Below are positions 1 to 10,025 of a DNA stretch of 64,000 nucleotides, one piece after another (position 1 is the stretch's first letter; the number at the start of each line of letters is the position of its first letter). The position numbers and the translations under genes were made by a program. The notes under the pieces were generated by a model. The model was not told the origin of the DNA, did no database searches, and saw only the letters and a program-made list of their open reading frames with translations. The stretch comes from Pantoea sp. CCBC3-3-1 (GTDB lineage Bacteria; Pseudomonadota; Gammaproteobacteria; Enterobacterales; Enterobacteriaceae), in NCBI RefSeq assembly GCF_007981265.1, contig NZ_CP034363.1, positions 4,836,001-4,900,000 of the forward strand, read 5' to 3'.

Positions 1-49
1 TTTCACCCGCTAAACATGTTGATTATTCAACATACGGAGAAGTCGCCCC

Positions 50-1663
50 ATGCCAAATCAACAAGTACGCCTGGCTGCCTCCCGCAACAAAACAGGCTTT
101 GCGAAAACAGCCGAGATAACCGAAAACGCTGACGTCGATGTGTTGCTGATCGGCGGCGGAATTATGAGCGCCACGCTGGGTGCTTTTTTACAGGAGCTTG
201 AGCCGGACTGGCGCATCAGTATGACTGAGCGTCTTGAGCACGTTGCACAAGAAAGCTCAAATGGCTGGAACAATGCAGGCACCGGCCATGCCGCGCTGGC
301 GGAAATGAACTACACCCCGGAAAAAACAGACGGCAGCGTCGATATCAAAAAAGCCGTGGACATCAACGAAGCGTTCCAGCTCTCTCGCCAGTTTTGGGCT
401 TATCAGGTGCAACGTGGCGGCCTGAAAAATCCGCACAGCTTTATTAACAGCGTGCCGCACATGAGTTTTGTCTGGGGCGACGACAATATCGCCTTCCTGA
501 AGAAGCGCTTTGAAGCTTTACAGAAGAGTTCGCTGTTCCGTGGCATGGAGTATTCCGAAGATCCCGAGCAAATCAAAAAGTGGATCCCCTTAGTGATGGA
601 AGGACGCGGCGAACAGGAACGCGTGGCCGCTACGCGCATCCCGACAGGAACCGATGTTAATTTCGGCGAAATCACGCGTCAGCTGGTCGCTTCGTTACAG
701 AAAAATGAGAATTTCTCACTGCATACTCGTCACGAAGTTCGCCGGTTTAAACGTAACGACGATGGCAGCTGGAACGTGACGATTGCCGATCTGAAAAACG
801 ATGCCGAGCGAACCCTGCGCGCGCGCTACATCTTTATCGGCGCGGGCGGCGCAGCCCTGACGCTGTTGCAGAAGACCGGTATCCCGGAAGCGAAAGACTA
901 TGCTGGTTTTCCAGTGGGTGGCGAATTCCTGGTCAGCGAAAACGAAGACGTGGTGAAACGCCATCTGGCGAAAGTGTATGGCAAAGCCTCGGTCGGCGCG
1001 CCGCCGATGTCCGTTCCACACCTTGATACGCGCATGCTGGACGGCAAGCAGGTCATGCTGTTCGGGCCTTTTGCCACCTTCTCTACCAAGTTTCTGAAGC
1101 AGGGTTCGCTGTGGGATATGTTTGGCTCAATGACGCCGTCGAACTTTAAGCCGATGGTTCATGTCGGGCTGGATAATTTTAACCTGGTAAAATACCTGGT
1201 GGGTCAGGTCATGCTGACCGATGACGATCGCCACAAGGCGCTGCAAGAGTACTTCCCGGATGCGGAGAAAGCGGACTGGCGTCTGGTGAAAGCAGGCCAA
1301 CGCGTGCAGATCATCAAGAAAGATGCTGAAAAAGGCGGCGTGCTGAAGCTGGGTACGGAAGTGGTGGCATCGCAGGATGGCACCATTTCTGCGCTGCTGG
1401 GCGCTTCGCCTGGCGCATCAACCGGTGCGCCTATCATGCTGGATCTGATGAATAAAGTCTTTTCTGACCGCTTCAACACGTCGGCGTGGCAGTCAAAGCT
1501 GAAAAAAATGCTGCCTTCATACGGTCAGAAGCTGAACGGTAACGTCGCGACGACGGAGCACATCATGGCGGAAACCAGCCGTATACTGCAGCTGAACTAC
1601 TCGCCGTTTACCGCTGCTAACGATGAAGCAGCCATTGCCGGTGCTGCGGTTATTGGCAAGTAA
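50..1663 (+). CDS. mqo: Malate:quinone oxidoreductase
   Basis: FAD-dependent peripheral membrane enzyme that oxidises malate to oxaloacetate and passes the electrons to quinone, a TCA-cycle step parallel to NAD-dependent malate dehydrogenase. The 537-residue length is close to the about 548 of E. coli Mqo. Visible marks are the N-terminal nucleotide-binding glycine cluster [13 protein letters not shown] at about residues 32-44, the family motif [12 protein letters not shown] near residue 75, and the C-terminal [14 protein letters not shown] block. The ATG at 50 has GGAG at 36-39 with good spacing. It is monocistronic and is followed by a hairpin at 1694-1724. Confidence 0.96.
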   Translation: MPNQQVRLAASRNKTGFAKTAEITENADVDVLLIGGGIMSATLGAFLQELEPDWRISMTERLEHVAQESSNGWNNAGTGHAALAEMNYTPEKTDGSVDIKKAVDINEAFQLSRQFWAYQVQRGGLKNPHSFINSVPHMSFVWGDDNIAFLKKRFEALQKSSLFRGMEYSEDPEQIKKWIPLVMEGRGEQERVAATRIPTGTDVNFGEITRQLVASLQKNENFSLHTRHEVRRFKRNDDGSWNVTIADLKNDAERTLRARYIFIGAGGAALTLLQKTGIPEAKDYAGFPVGGEFLVSENEDVVKRHLAKVYGKASVGAPPMSVPHLDTRMLDGKQVMLFGPFATFSTKFLKQGSLWDMFGSMTPSNFKPMVHVGLDNFNLVKYLVGQVMLTDDDRHKALQEYFPDAEKADWRLVKAGQRVQIIKKDAEKGGVLKLGTEVVASQDGTISALLGASPGASTGAPIMLDLMNKVFSDRFNTSAWQSKLKKMLPSYGQKLNGNVATTEHIMAETSRILQLNYSPFTAANDEAAIAGAAVIGK

Positions 1664-1693
1664 TCGCTACAGCCGGCTAAACTAGCCGGTAGA

Positions 1694-1728
1694 AAGGGCG
1701 GAGTCTGGCCTTCGCTCCGCCCTTCTGC
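1694..1728 (+). terminator. Terminator hairpin after mqo
   Basis: A perfect 10-bp inverted repeat (AAGGGCGGAG at 1694-1703, CTCCGCCCTT at 1715-1724) with an 11-base loop, 30 bp after the mqo stop. The downstream tract is pyrimidine-rich and not a clean U-run, so the efficiency is uncertain. Confidence 0.6.
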
Positions 1729-1849
1729 CTGTTTCCCGGTACTCAATTTTTCGCCATTCTCTGAATTTACCCTGCCTGGCCGACCATTCCCTGCACAACT
1801 CACTCAGACGACTATGCTTTTATCTGACCTTAAACAGAGGAGCAGCTAA

Positions 1850-4249
1850 ATGGATACGTCTTTGCCACAGCCAGTCACCGACGCTGAGCTTGAGCTTCTC
1901 GATCGCTATTGGCGTGCTGCCAACTATCTCTCGGTCGGGCAAATTTATTTAATGAGCAATCCCCTGCTGCGTGAGCCGTTACGGCCCGAGCATATAAAAC
2001 CTCGCCTGCTGGGCCACTGGGGAACCACTCCTGGCCTGAACTTTATCTATGCTCATCTGAACCGTATTATTCGCCAGCGGGATGTGGATCTGCTTTATGT
2101 CTGCGGCCCGGGCCATGGTGGTCCGGGCATGGTGGCGAATACCTGGCTTGAAGGTACCTACAGCGAAGTTTATCCGGCCGTCAGTGCCGATGCTGAAGGT
2201 ATGCAAAAGCTGTTTCGGCAATTCTCTTTCCCCGGCGGCATTCCCAGCCATGCCGCGCCGGAAACGCCAGGCTCAATTAATGAAGGCGGCGAACTGGGCT
2301 ATTCACTGGTTCATGCTTTTGGTGCCGCTTTCGATCATCCGGATCTGATCGTCCCCTGCGTGATCGGCGATGGCGAAGCCGAAACCGGTCCGCTGGCCGC
2401 CAGCTGGCACGGTAACAAATTTCTTAATGCCGCTCGTGATGGCGCGGTGCTCCCTATTCTGCATCTGAATGGCTACAAAATTGCCAATCCCACGCTGCTG
2501 GGACGCAGTAGCGATGAAGATTTGCGGCAGCTTTTCCGCGGATATGGCTATGAGCCGCTATTCGTCTCGGGTGACGAACCGCTAAAAATGCACCGGCTGA
2601 TGGCCGAAGCGCTGGATTGCGCTTTCGACAGCATTCGCCAGTATCAGCTGGAAGCCCGGCGGGGCGATGCACAGGAAAACATTCCGAGCTGGCCGATGAT
2701 TATCCTGCGCAGCCCCAAAGGCTGGACCGGTCCCAAAACGGTGGACGGTAAAAAGGTCGAGGGTTTCTGGCGTGCCCATCAGGTTCCCGTTTCCGAATGT
2801 CGTGAAAACGACGACCACCGTCAGATTTTGCAGGAATGGATGCAGAGCTATCATCCTGCCGATCTCTTTGACGATGCAGGAAGATTAAAACCTGAGCTAC
2901 AGGCACTGGCTCCCCGAGGCGATAAACGTATGGGCGCCACGCCTTACGCAAACGGTGGTCGTCTGCGTAAAGAGCTTAAGACACCGGACATTCGTCAATT
3001 CGCTGTTGATGTCGGCAAGCCCGGCGAAACGCAGGCGCAGTCCACTGCGGTTCTCGCCAGTTATCTGAGCGCCATCTTCCAGCATAATCCAGATAATTTC
3101 CGGCTTTTTGGCCCGGATGAAACCGCCTCTAACCGGCTCAGCAAAGTCTTTGATGTGACTAACCGCACCTGGATGGAAAAAATCCAGGATTACGATGAGC
3201 AGCTGGCACCGGATGGCCGCGTGATGGAGATCCTGAGCGAGCACCAGTGTCAGGGCTGGCTGGAAGGCTATCTGCTCACCGGCAGGCATGGGCTGTTCAA
3301 CTGCTATGAAGCCTTTATCCACATCGTCGACTCGATGTTTAACCAGCACGCCAAGTGGCTGAAAGTCTCTCGCAAGCTGCCATGGCGTGAACCGATCTCC
3401 TCCCTAAACTACCTGCTTTCTTCTCACGTCTGGCGGCAGGATCATAATGGCTATAGCCACCAGGATCCCGGCTTTATCGATCACGTTGTCAACAAGAAAG
3501 CCGATATTGTGCGTGTTTACCTGCCACCTGATGCCAACACGCTGCTCTGGGTTGGCGATCACTGCCTGAAAACCTGGGATCGCATCAACGTGATCATTGC
3601 CGGTAAACAGCCCGAACCGCAGTGGCTGAGCATGGACGAAGCGATTGCCCATTGTGAACAGGGGATGGGCATCTGGTCTTGGGCAGGCAATGAAAAAGCC
3701 GATACGCCGCCCGATGTGGTGATGGCCTGCGCAGGAGATGTCCCGACAATGGAAACCCTTGCCGCAGTCGACCTGCTGCGTCAGTACCTGCCTGACCTGG
3801 CGGTCCGGGTGGTTAACGTGGTGGATTTACTGGCACTGCAAACAAAAGATCAGCATCCACATGGCCTGGAAGACGAGGCCTTCGACGCCATCTTTACCGT
3901 CGATAAACCGGTCGTCTTTGCTTTCCACGGCTATCCGGCGCTAATCCATCGACTGGCCTATCAGCGCAACAATCATCGTAATTTCCACGTCCGGGGATTT
4001 AATGAAGAAGGCACAACAACTACGCCGTTTGATATGACAGTGCTTAACGAAGTGGATCGCTACCATCTGGCTCAGGAGGCAATTTTACGTGTTCCGGGGC
4101 TGGCGGAAAAAGCGGGCGACGTGCTGGACGCCTTGCAGGAGAAGCTGGCAGCTCATCACGCTTACGTTCGTGAATATGGTGAAGACGTACCGGAAGTACA
4201 GAACTGGAAATGGCCATCGCAAGAAGGAAGCAGCGACGTGGGCGATTAA
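1850..4249 (+). CDS. xfp: Phosphoketolase (xylulose-5-P/fructose-6-P)
   Basis: Thiamine-diphosphate enzyme that cleaves xylulose 5-phosphate (and often fructose 6-phosphate) with phosphate to acetyl phosphate plus a sugar phosphate. The 799 residues match the family length. The TPP-binding segment GDGEAETGP is at about residues 173-181, preceded by the conserved [15 protein letters not shown]. The N-terminal [18 protein letters not shown] block and the later [19 protein letters not shown] block are also family hallmarks. ATG 1850 has AGGAG 8 bp upstream. It stands alone between mqo and a convergent LysE-type gene. Phosphoketolase is not universal in Enterobacterales. Sugar specificity cannot be told from the sequence. 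Confidence 0.95.
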   Translation: MDTSLPQPVTDAELELLDRYWRAANYLSVGQIYLMSNPLLREPLRPEHIKPRLLGHWGTTPGLNFIYAHLNRIIRQRDVDLLYVCGPGHGGPGMVANTWLEGTYSEVYPAVSADAEGMQKLFRQFSFPGGIPSHAAPETPGSINEGGELGYSLVHAFGAAFDHPDLIVPCVIGDGEAETGPLAASWHGNKFLNAARDGAVLPILHLNGYKIANPTLLGRSSDEDLRQLFRGYGYEPLFVSGDEPLKMHRLMAEALDCAFDSIRQYQLEARRGDAQENIPSWPMIILRSPKGWTGPKTVDGKKVEGFWRAHQVPVSECRENDDHRQILQEWMQSYHPADLFDDAGRLKPELQALAPRGDKRMGATPYANGGRLRKELKTPDIRQFAVDVGKPGETQAQSTAVLASYLSAIFQHNPDNFRLFGPDETASNRLSKVFDVTNRTWMEKIQDYDEQLAPDGRVMEILSEHQCQGWLEGYLLTGRHGLFNCYEAFIHIVDSMFNQHAKWLKVSRKLPWREPISSLNYLLSSHVWRQDHNGYSHQDPGFIDHVVNKKADIVRVYLPPDANTLLWVGDHCLKTWDRINVIIAGKQPEPQWLSMDEAIAHCEQGMGIWSWAGNEKADTPPDVVMACAGDVPTMETLAAVDLLRQYLPDLAVRVVNVVDLLALQTKDQHPHGLEDEAFDAIFTVDKPVVFAFHGYPALIHRLAYQRNNHRNFHVRGFNEEGTTTTPFDMTVLNEVDRYHLAQEAILRVPGLAEKAGDVLDALQEKLAAHHAYVREYGEDVPEVQNWKWPSQEGSSDVGD

Positions 4250-4280
4250 CGGCATAAGTGGCCGTTAGCCCAGGGTTTAC

Positions 4281-4305
4281 AGGCCGGAGCCATCGGTGCC
4301 GGCCT
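4281..4305. terminator. Hairpin between convergent xfp and lysE-type genes
   Basis: Inverted repeat AGGCCGG...CCGGCCT (4281-4287 / 4299-4305) in the 74-bp gap between two convergent genes. It could end transcription from both sides, but neither arm is followed by a good U-run. Confidence 0.45.
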
Positions 4306-4323
4306 GTGACAGCGAAGGCTGCT

Positions 4324-4908
4324 TCAGGGATGAAGCAGTTCAACCAGCATCCACAGCGTGGTCAGAACCAGCGAGAACGCCATCAATGCGTTAAACAGAC
4401 GTCGTTTCCAGGCCACCTGTAAATGTTGACCAAGCCGATCGCCCATCATTGCCCAGATAAGAATACAGGGCAGATTTAACAGCATAAACCCGCCTGCCAC
4501 CACCATCAGGCTGCTGCTGGCCGTGTACATCAGCGCCACGTTGATCGCCATCAGCCATGCTTTCGGATTGACAGCCTGAAACATTGCGCCGCCCACCAGC
4601 GTCATCGGCCTGGCTTTCTCCTGAAGTTCCGGCGCGCCCGCCCGAAAAATTTTCCACGAGAGCCACAGCAAATAGGCACAGCCCAACAGCGTGAGCGGCG
4701 TCCGAATCGCGCTCATCCATTGCAGTAAAAAGTCCAGCATCAGGGTGGCCATCACGATCTGTACTGCACAGCCAACCATAATCCCCAATACCATGGGAAG
4801 CGTACGGCGCAGGCCGAAATTAACGCCAGAAGTTGCCAGCAGCAGGTTATTCGGACCTGGCGTTATCGACATAACGGTAACGTAACTGAAAAAAGAGGGA
4901 TCGATCAT
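4324..4908 (-). CDS. LysE/RhtB-family amino-acid exporter
   Basis: Predicted inner-membrane exporter of 194 residues with about six hydrophobic segments. The family signature ITPGPNN lies in the first third after the opening helix, and FQAVNPKAWL in the middle is also typical. Members export amino acids or related small metabolites; the substrate is not readable. The start at 4908 (MIDPSF...) is preferred because AGGA sits 8 bp upstream, whereas the longer in-frame start at 4929 has no ribosome-binding site. The gene is divergent from a MocR-type regulator, the usual arrangement for a regulated exporter. Confidence 0.88.
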   Translation of the reverse strand: MIDPSFFSYVTVMSITPGPNNLLLATSGVNFGLRRTLPMVLGIMVGCAVQIVMATLMLDFLLQWMSAIRTPLTLLGCAYLLWLSWKIFRAGAPELQEKARPMTLVGGAMFQAVNPKAWLMAINVALMYTASSSLMVVAGGFMLLNLPCILIWAMMGDRLGQHLQVAWKRRLFNALMAFSLVLTTLWMLVELLHP

Positions 4909-4995
4909 CGGCTGTATCCTGCGAGTCATTTGATAGCACCAAAATACAAGCAGACGGGCGATGGTAACAGATTCAGAAATACACTATTGTCATGA

Positions 4996-5024
4996 GTACA
5001 ATCCTATCCAAATACCTGTTGTAC
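4996..5024. promoter_or_regulatory. Candidate MocR operator (inverted repeat)
   Basis: GTACAA at 4996-5001 and TTGTAC at 5019-5024 form an inverted repeat with a 17-bp spacer in the divergent control region of the exporter and the MocR-type regulator. The repeat lies inside the reading frame if the regulator began at 4992 and just upstream if it begins at 5046. This supports the latter start and suggests autoregulation. Inference only. Confidence 0.4.
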
Positions 5025-5045
5025 CCATGCTCTGGAGGAACTACT

Positions 5046-6503
5046 GTGTCCATCATCGAACCGCAGGAGAGCACGCTGTATCATCAGCTTGCCGAAACGC
5101 TGGCAGACGCCATACATAATGGCACCTGGCTTCCCGGCAGCCGCCTACCCGCCATTCGCCGCTGCGCCGCCACCCATCAGGTCAGCATTAATACGGTATT
5201 AACCGCCTACCGCTTACTGGAAGATCGTGGGCTGATTGAAGCGCGTCCGCAGTCCGGTTATTACGTTCGCGGCGTTTTACCTTCGGTTAAGGCCCAGGCC
5301 AGCCATCGGGCAAAAGTGAGCTCGCCCAGCAGCAGCAAGCTGGATTTGATTGAAGCCGTTTTTGCCGCCCAGAACCACCCGGATTACACCAATATCTCTC
5401 TTGCCTGTCCGCAAAACAGCGACTTTTTTCCGACGGCAAAAATCAGCCGTATTATGGCTTCGCTGCTGCGCCGTGAACCGAATTTGATTGGCCGCTATGC
5501 CCTTCCGCCCGGCAGTGAACGTTTACGTCGGGAGATAGCGCGTCGGGCAAGGGACTTGGGTATGACATTAACCACCGACGATATCACGCTAACACACGGC
5601 TGTATGGAGGCGTTGCAGCTGGCGCTTCGCGTCGTCACTAAGCCGGGCGACTGCGTTGGGCTGGAAACGCCAACCTACTTCTATCTCTTTCCGCTGCTTG
5701 CCAGTCTGGGGCTGAACGTCGTTGAAATCCCAACCGATCCGCAGCATGGTCTGTCGCTTGATGCATTGGAACTGGTATTGCAGGAGAAACGCATTCAGGC
5801 GCTGGTCGCCATGCCCACCGTACAAAATCCGCTGGGCTGTACCATGAAGCTGGAAGATAAAAAGCGGCTGGCGAAGCTGGTGAATCGTTACCAGATCCCG
5901 CTGATTGAGGATGGTCTGTATGATGAATTGCAGTTCTGCTGGCCCTTGTCACCCGCGGTTAAAGCGTTCGACAGTGACGGCTGGGTACTGCATTGCGCCA
6001 GCTTCACTAAAACGGTGGCGCCGGATTTTCATGTGGGCTGGATTGCCGCAGGCCGCTTCAGCGAAGATCTGGCGAGGCTGAAATCCGTGTCCTCTCTGAC
6101 CGAATCACGCCTGCTCAGTGAAACGCTCGGACATTTTCTGGAATCCGGCGGCTACGATCATCATCTGCGCACCATGCGCCGCCGTTATGCCGCCCAGATG
6201 GATGAAGCGCGGGGATTGATTGCCCGGCATTTTCCTCAGGGAACCCGAGCTACCCAGCCCAGCGGCGGCTTTATTTTCTGGGTCGAGCTGCCCGGCGAGA
6301 TCGACTGCATTGCACTGTTCCACCGCCTGCTACAGGAAAAAATCTGCCTGACCCCAGGCGCGCTCTATACCCTGAGCGACCGTTGCAACAGCGCATTGCG
6401 CCTTACCTGCTGTTATCCCTTTGATGAACGCTATACCTGGGCGCTGAAACGAACTGGCGCGCTGGCTTGCGAAATGAGCGGCATCCCAGCAGGCATGATC
6501 TGA
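5046..6503 (+). CDS. MocR/GabR-type regulator (GntR wHTH + aminotransferase fold)
   Basis: 485-residue fusion of an N-terminal GntR winged helix (about residues 5-75, including LYHQLAETLADAIHNGTWLPGSRLPAIR) to a class-I aminotransferase-like domain that binds PLP. The PLP-lysine motif is ASFTKTVAPDFHVGWIAAG, and the NPLG and EDGLYDEL segments are also typical. Such proteins act as PLP- or amino-acid-sensing transcription factors. The GTG at 5046 is chosen because GGAGG lies 7 bp upstream; the ATG at 4992 has no such site and would cover the likely operator. The divergent neighbour (LysE-type exporter) is the probable target. Confidence 0.88.
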   Translation: MSIIEPQESTLYHQLAETLADAIHNGTWLPGSRLPAIRRCAATHQVSINTVLTAYRLLEDRGLIEARPQSGYYVRGVLPSVKAQASHRAKVSSPSSSKLDLIEAVFAAQNHPDYTNISLACPQNSDFFPTAKISRIMASLLRREPNLIGRYALPPGSERLRREIARRARDLGMTLTTDDITLTHGCMEALQLALRVVTKPGDCVGLETPTYFYLFPLLASLGLNVVEIPTDPQHGLSLDALELVLQEKRIQALVAMPTVQNPLGCTMKLEDKKRLAKLVNRYQIPLIEDGLYDELQFCWPLSPAVKAFDSDGWVLHCASFTKTVAPDFHVGWIAAGRFSEDLARLKSVSSLTESRLLSETLGHFLESGGYDHHLRTMRRRYAAQMDEARGLIARHFPQGTRATQPSGGFIFWVELPGEIDCIALFHRLLQEKICLTPGALYTLSDRCNSALRLTCCYPFDERYTWALKRTGALACEMSGIPAGMI

Positions 6504-6509
6504 TTGCGA

Positions 6510-7133
6510 TCAGGGCGTCCCGTTCCGGCCCCATTTCGCGTAGCCTTTACGCCCGGTAAGCCGTTCGTAATAGGCGCGAACGGCCGGAAAATCAGGGTGC
6601 TCCAGCGGGGTCTCATACCAGCGATTAACCGACAATCCAATGGGGATATCGGCCAGCGAAAAGGCGTTACCGGCAACGTACGCGCCGGTACGTTGCAGCT
6701 GCTGATTGAGAATGCTCATGGTGTATGACCAGCCTTTGCAGGCAGCAGCGAGCAACCGCGGATCCTGGTGTGCAGGCGAATGCCGTACCAGCGACATAAA
6801 AGCATAGCGCCAGGAGGTGTTCAACTCGGTAGCCTGCCAGTCGATCCACTGATCGATCGGCGCACGGGTGCGAGGATGGCGGGGATAGAGCCATTCGCCA
6901 TCCCAGGCATTAGCCAGGTAACGAATGATGGCATGGGACTCCCATAGGGTGAAATCGTCCTCCTGGATCACCGGGATCAGCGCATTAGGATTCATCGCTT
7001 TAAACTCCGCTTCCTGAAGCGATTTAAAGCCATCTCCCCAGTCTTCACGGCGGAAAGGGATCTCCAGTTCTTCACAGATCCAAAGGACTTTTCTGACATT
7101 GATAGACGATGCACGTCCCAGTATTTTCAGCAT
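6510..7133 (-). CDS. Glutathione S-transferase family protein
   Basis: 207-residue cytosolic GST-like protein. The N-terminal thioredoxin-fold half begins MLKILGRASSINVRKV, with serines in the usual catalytic region and the cis-proline segment NALIPVIQ, followed by ESHAIIRYLA, which contacts glutathione. The C-terminal half is all-helical and contains the N-cap motif FSLADIPIG. Substrate unknown. It converges on the MocR gene with a 6-bp gap and is divergent from the PhzF gene. Confidence 0.87.
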   Translation of the reverse strand: MLKILGRASSINVRKVLWICEELEIPFRREDWGDGFKSLQEAEFKAMNPNALIPVIQEDDFTLWESHAIIRYLANAWDGEWLYPRHPRTRAPIDQWIDWQATELNTSWRYAFMSLVRHSPAHQDPRLLAAACKGWSYTMSILNQQLQRTGAYVAGNAFSLADIPIGLSVNRWYETPLEHPDFPAVRAYYERLTGRKGYAKWGRNGTP

Positions 7134-7286
7134 AATTCCGTCACTTTTTGTTCAGGTTTTAACTATTAATACCCATTGCAGCCGGACTGACAATGGCCGT
7201 ACTCTGTAAGCCAGCATGTTTCAACCGTTTTGCTTTGTGGCAAAAATTTCCTGATACCTTCAAAAAATTAAACGGTAACGTTAACT

Positions 7287-8138
7287 ATGACGCAGTTACG
7301 CACTTTTAAACAGGTTGATGTCTTCACTTCTTCTCCTCTGAACGGCAATCCGCTGGCGGTGATCGTTGATGCCAGCGGCCTCAGCGATGAGCAAATGCAG
7401 AGCACCGCGCGCTGGACCAACCTGTCGGAAACCACGTTTGTTTTACCGCCAGACAACCCGGCGGCGGACTATCGCGTGCGCATCTTTACCCCGGATAGCG
7501 AGCTGCCTTTTGCCGGACATCCCACGCTGGGAACGGCTCATGCACTTCTGGAAAACGGGATTACCCTGAAAACGCCGGGACAGATTGTGCAGCAGTGCGA
7601 ATTGGGACTGGTGACGATTAAAATCAGTGCAGATGGCGCACTGGCCTTTTCCGCGCCCGAAGCAACGCTTACAGAATTTAGTGATGCGCCTCTCGGCAGC
7701 GCGCTAAACAGCAACGCCATCGAAACCCGGCTGCCGGTGATGGTTGCCGATATGGGCATTCGCTGGCTGCTGGTCCCGATGATCTCAGCAGAAGACGTGC
7801 TGGCTATTAAGCCCAATGCGATTGAGTTTGAGCGCCTGCTTAAAAAAGCGCGCGTGACGGGCGTGATGCCTTTTGGCCCGCTGAAGGATCAGGAGGAACA
7901 GTATGAGGTGCGTGGCTTGCTGATTGAACAGGGATCGCTGAGTGAAGATCCCGTTACCGGCAGCGCCAATGCGTGTCTCGCCCGCTATCTTCAGGCGCAG
8001 GGCGTGGAGTTAGACTATCGGGTTCGTCAGGGTACGGCCATGCAGCGTGCAGGTCGGTTAAGCGTCACATGGGCTGCCGACGGCGTGTGGATTGGTGGCC
8101 ATACGGTAACGGTAATCAACGGTACCATCAAACTCTGA
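7287..8138 (+). CDS. PhzF-family isomerase/epimerase-like protein
   Basis: 283-residue member of the PhzF/diaminopimelate-epimerase-like fold. The N terminus RTFKQVDVFTSSPLNGNPLAV and the catalytic glutamate region NLSETTFVLPP are diagnostic, as are FAGHPTLGTAHAL and the second-half motif EDPVTGSANACLARYL. The precise reaction is unknown; the family includes the phenazine isomerase PhzF and uncharacterised housekeeping members such as YddE. It is a single-gene unit divergent from the GST, ending at a strong hairpin. Confidence 0.9.
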   Translation: MTQLRTFKQVDVFTSSPLNGNPLAVIVDASGLSDEQMQSTARWTNLSETTFVLPPDNPAADYRVRIFTPDSELPFAGHPTLGTAHALLENGITLKTPGQIVQQCELGLVTIKISADGALAFSAPEATLTEFSDAPLGSALNSNAIETRLPVMVADMGIRWLLVPMISAEDVLAIKPNAIEFERLLKKARVTGVMPFGPLKDQEEQYEVRGLLIEQGSLSEDPVTGSANACLARYLQAQGVELDYRVRQGTAMQRAGRLSVTWAADGVWIGGHTVTVINGTIKL

Positions 8139-8152
8139 TGCCGCTCTTGCCT

Positions 8153-8180
8153 CCCCGGCGGCGCAGGCCAGCCGGGGAAA
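8153..8180. terminator. Bidirectional terminator hairpin
   Basis: CCCCGGC at 8153-8159 pairs with GCCGGGG at 8171-8177 and is followed by AAA, between the convergent phzF-like and SDR genes. Confidence 0.55.
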
Positions 8181-8195
8181 ACCGCATCTGCCTGC

Positions 8196-8954
8196 TTAGA
8201 GAAACATGCCACCTGACGCCTCAATACGCTGACCGTTTATCCAGCCACTCTCCTCGCTAAGGATCAGCGCAATGGCATTGCCAATATCATCCGGCAATCC
8301 AACCCTGCCTAATGCGGTAGCCGAGGAGATAAAGGCGTTAATTTGAGGATTATCACGCACTCTGCCGTCGCTGAAATCCGTTTCAATCGCGCCAGGCGCC
8401 AGTACGTTTACCGTAATACCCCGCGCACCCAGCTCTTTGGCCTGATAACGGGTCAGGACTTCTATCGCGCCCTTCACTGCGGCATAGGTTCCCGAACCGG
8501 GCTGGCTAAAGCGAGTCAGACCACTGGAGATATTCAAAATCCTTCCACCATTTACCATCAGTGGCAGCAGTTTTTGCGTGAGGAAAAAAGGCCCTTTGAA
8601 ATGAATATTCACCATCTCATCAAACTGCGCTTCGGAAGTGGAAATAAAGGGTTCATGCAGCCCCGATCCGGCATTGTTTAATAAGTAGTCAAAACTATCA
8701 CGCTGCCAAAGCGTTTTAAGCTGTTTCTGAACCTCACTGGCAAAATCAGAAAAGGCATCGCTGTCGCCTACATCCAGCTGAAGCGCCAGCCCACGGGCGC
8801 CGAGCGCCTCAATGGCCTTAACGACGTCCAGCGCTTCAGCCTCTTTATTACGCCAGGTCAAAATAATATCAACACCCTTTTCAGCCAGTTTTAGCGCCGC
8901 ATTTCGGCCCAGGCCCCGACTTCCGCCGGTAATAATCGCGATTTTATGGCTCAT
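8196..8954 (-). CDS. Short-chain dehydrogenase/reductase (SDR)
   Basis: 252-residue classical SDR. The NAD(P) motif TGGSRGLGRNAAL is near residues 9-21, LNNAGSG is the NNAG-type motif, and the catalytic SxnYxxxK is ISSGL...YAAVK. Substrate unknown. The start at 8954 (MSHKIAII) is chosen for the GGAGG upstream; a longer frame to 8993 would run into the divergent promoter. The LysR-type gene transcribed away from it is its likely regulator. Confidence 0.92.
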   Translation of the reverse strand: MSHKIAIITGGSRGLGRNAALKLAEKGVDIILTWRNKEAEALDVVKAIEALGARGLALQLDVGDSDAFSDFASEVQKQLKTLWQRDSFDYLLNNAGSGLHEPFISTSEAQFDEMVNIHFKGPFFLTQKLLPLMVNGGRILNISSGLTRFSQPGSGTYAAVKGAIEVLTRYQAKELGARGITVNVLAPGAIETDFSDGRVRDNPQINAFISSATALGRVGLPDDIGNAIALILSEESGWINGQRIEASGGMFL

Positions 8955-9068
8955 TTGATCTACCTCCAGTTTACTGTGGATAAAAAACAGCATATTGCCT
9001 GCAATCCGATCTATAAATACTCTCAGATACGCATCACTGTTTCATTTCAAACAACAAAAGGCGCACAA

Positions 9069-9968
9069 GTGGATAAAATTCATGCGATGCAAATCTTTGT
9101 CAGAGTAACCGAATTAGCAAGTTTTACCCGTGCCGCAGAAAGCATGGGGTTGCCAAAAGGTAGCCTTTCGCGACAAATTCAGGCGCTGGAAAACACCATG
9201 GGTGCGCAGCTGCTTCATCGTACGACAAGGCGCGTGCAGCTGACGCAGGACGGACTGGTTTATTACGAGCGCTGTCGGGACGTGCTGGCAACGCTTGAAG
9301 AGATGGATTCACTTTTCCAGCAAGATCCTGCCACGCTCAGCGGCCGCCTGCGGGTCGATATGCCGGTTAGCCTGGCTTGTGATTATATTTTGCCGCTGCT
9401 GCCCGACTTTATGCAGCACTACCCCGGTATTGAACTGGAGTTAAGCAGCAGCGATCGCCGTGTTGATGTGATCCGCGAAGGTTTTGACTGCGTTGTTCGC
9501 GTTGGCACGCTGGAGAGTTCAGGACTTATTGCAAGACCGTTGGGGAAACTGACCCTTATTAACTGCGCCAGCCCCGATTACCTTTCACGTTTTGGTACAC
9601 CGACCACGCTGGAAGACCTCTCAGCGCATGCCATGGTGCATTACGGTCAGCAGCTGGGTGCGCCACCGCCGGGTTTTGAATTTTACGATGGTAAAATCTG
9701 CCGTTACGTGAAGACCGGCGGCACGCTGACTGTTAACAGCACCGAAACCTATCGCAACGCCTGCATGGCGGGCCTTGGCATTATTCAGGCACCGGAAAGC
9801 GGCATGCGTAAAGCGCTAAAACAGAAAAAACTGGTCGAAATCCTGCCGCATTTTCGCGCCGAGCCGATGCCCGTTTCGCTAATTTATCCGCACCGACGTA
9901 ACCTTGCTCGTCGCGTTCACGTTTTTATGGAATGGCTGACAAAAGCAATGAAAGCTTACGTAGCCTGA
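9069..9968 (+). CDS. LysR-family transcriptional regulator
   Basis: 299-residue LTTR. The N-terminal winged helix (residues about 1-60, VDKIHAMQIFVRVTELASF then SLSRQIQALE) is followed by a substrate-binding domain that recognises an unknown effector. The GTG at 9069 has AAGG about 8 bp upstream and gives the usual LysR length; an open frame extends to 8946 but adds an atypical N terminus and overlaps the SDR start. It probably controls the divergent SDR gene from the 114-bp intergenic region. Confidence 0.92.
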   Translation: MDKIHAMQIFVRVTELASFTRAAESMGLPKGSLSRQIQALENTMGAQLLHRTTRRVQLTQDGLVYYERCRDVLATLEEMDSLFQQDPATLSGRLRVDMPVSLACDYILPLLPDFMQHYPGIELELSSSDRRVDVIREGFDCVVRVGTLESSGLIARPLGKLTLINCASPDYLSRFGTPTTLEDLSAHAMVHYGQQLGAPPPGFEFYDGKICRYVKTGGTLTVNSTETYRNACMAGLGIIQAPESGMRKALKQKKLVEILPHFRAEPMPVSLIYPHRRNLARRVHVFMEWLTKAMKAYVA

Positions 9969-10025
9969 CCACCTGGCTATAATTTGTCTTTAATCTAAAC
10001 ACTTAAAGGATATGAAGAAGGCTTC

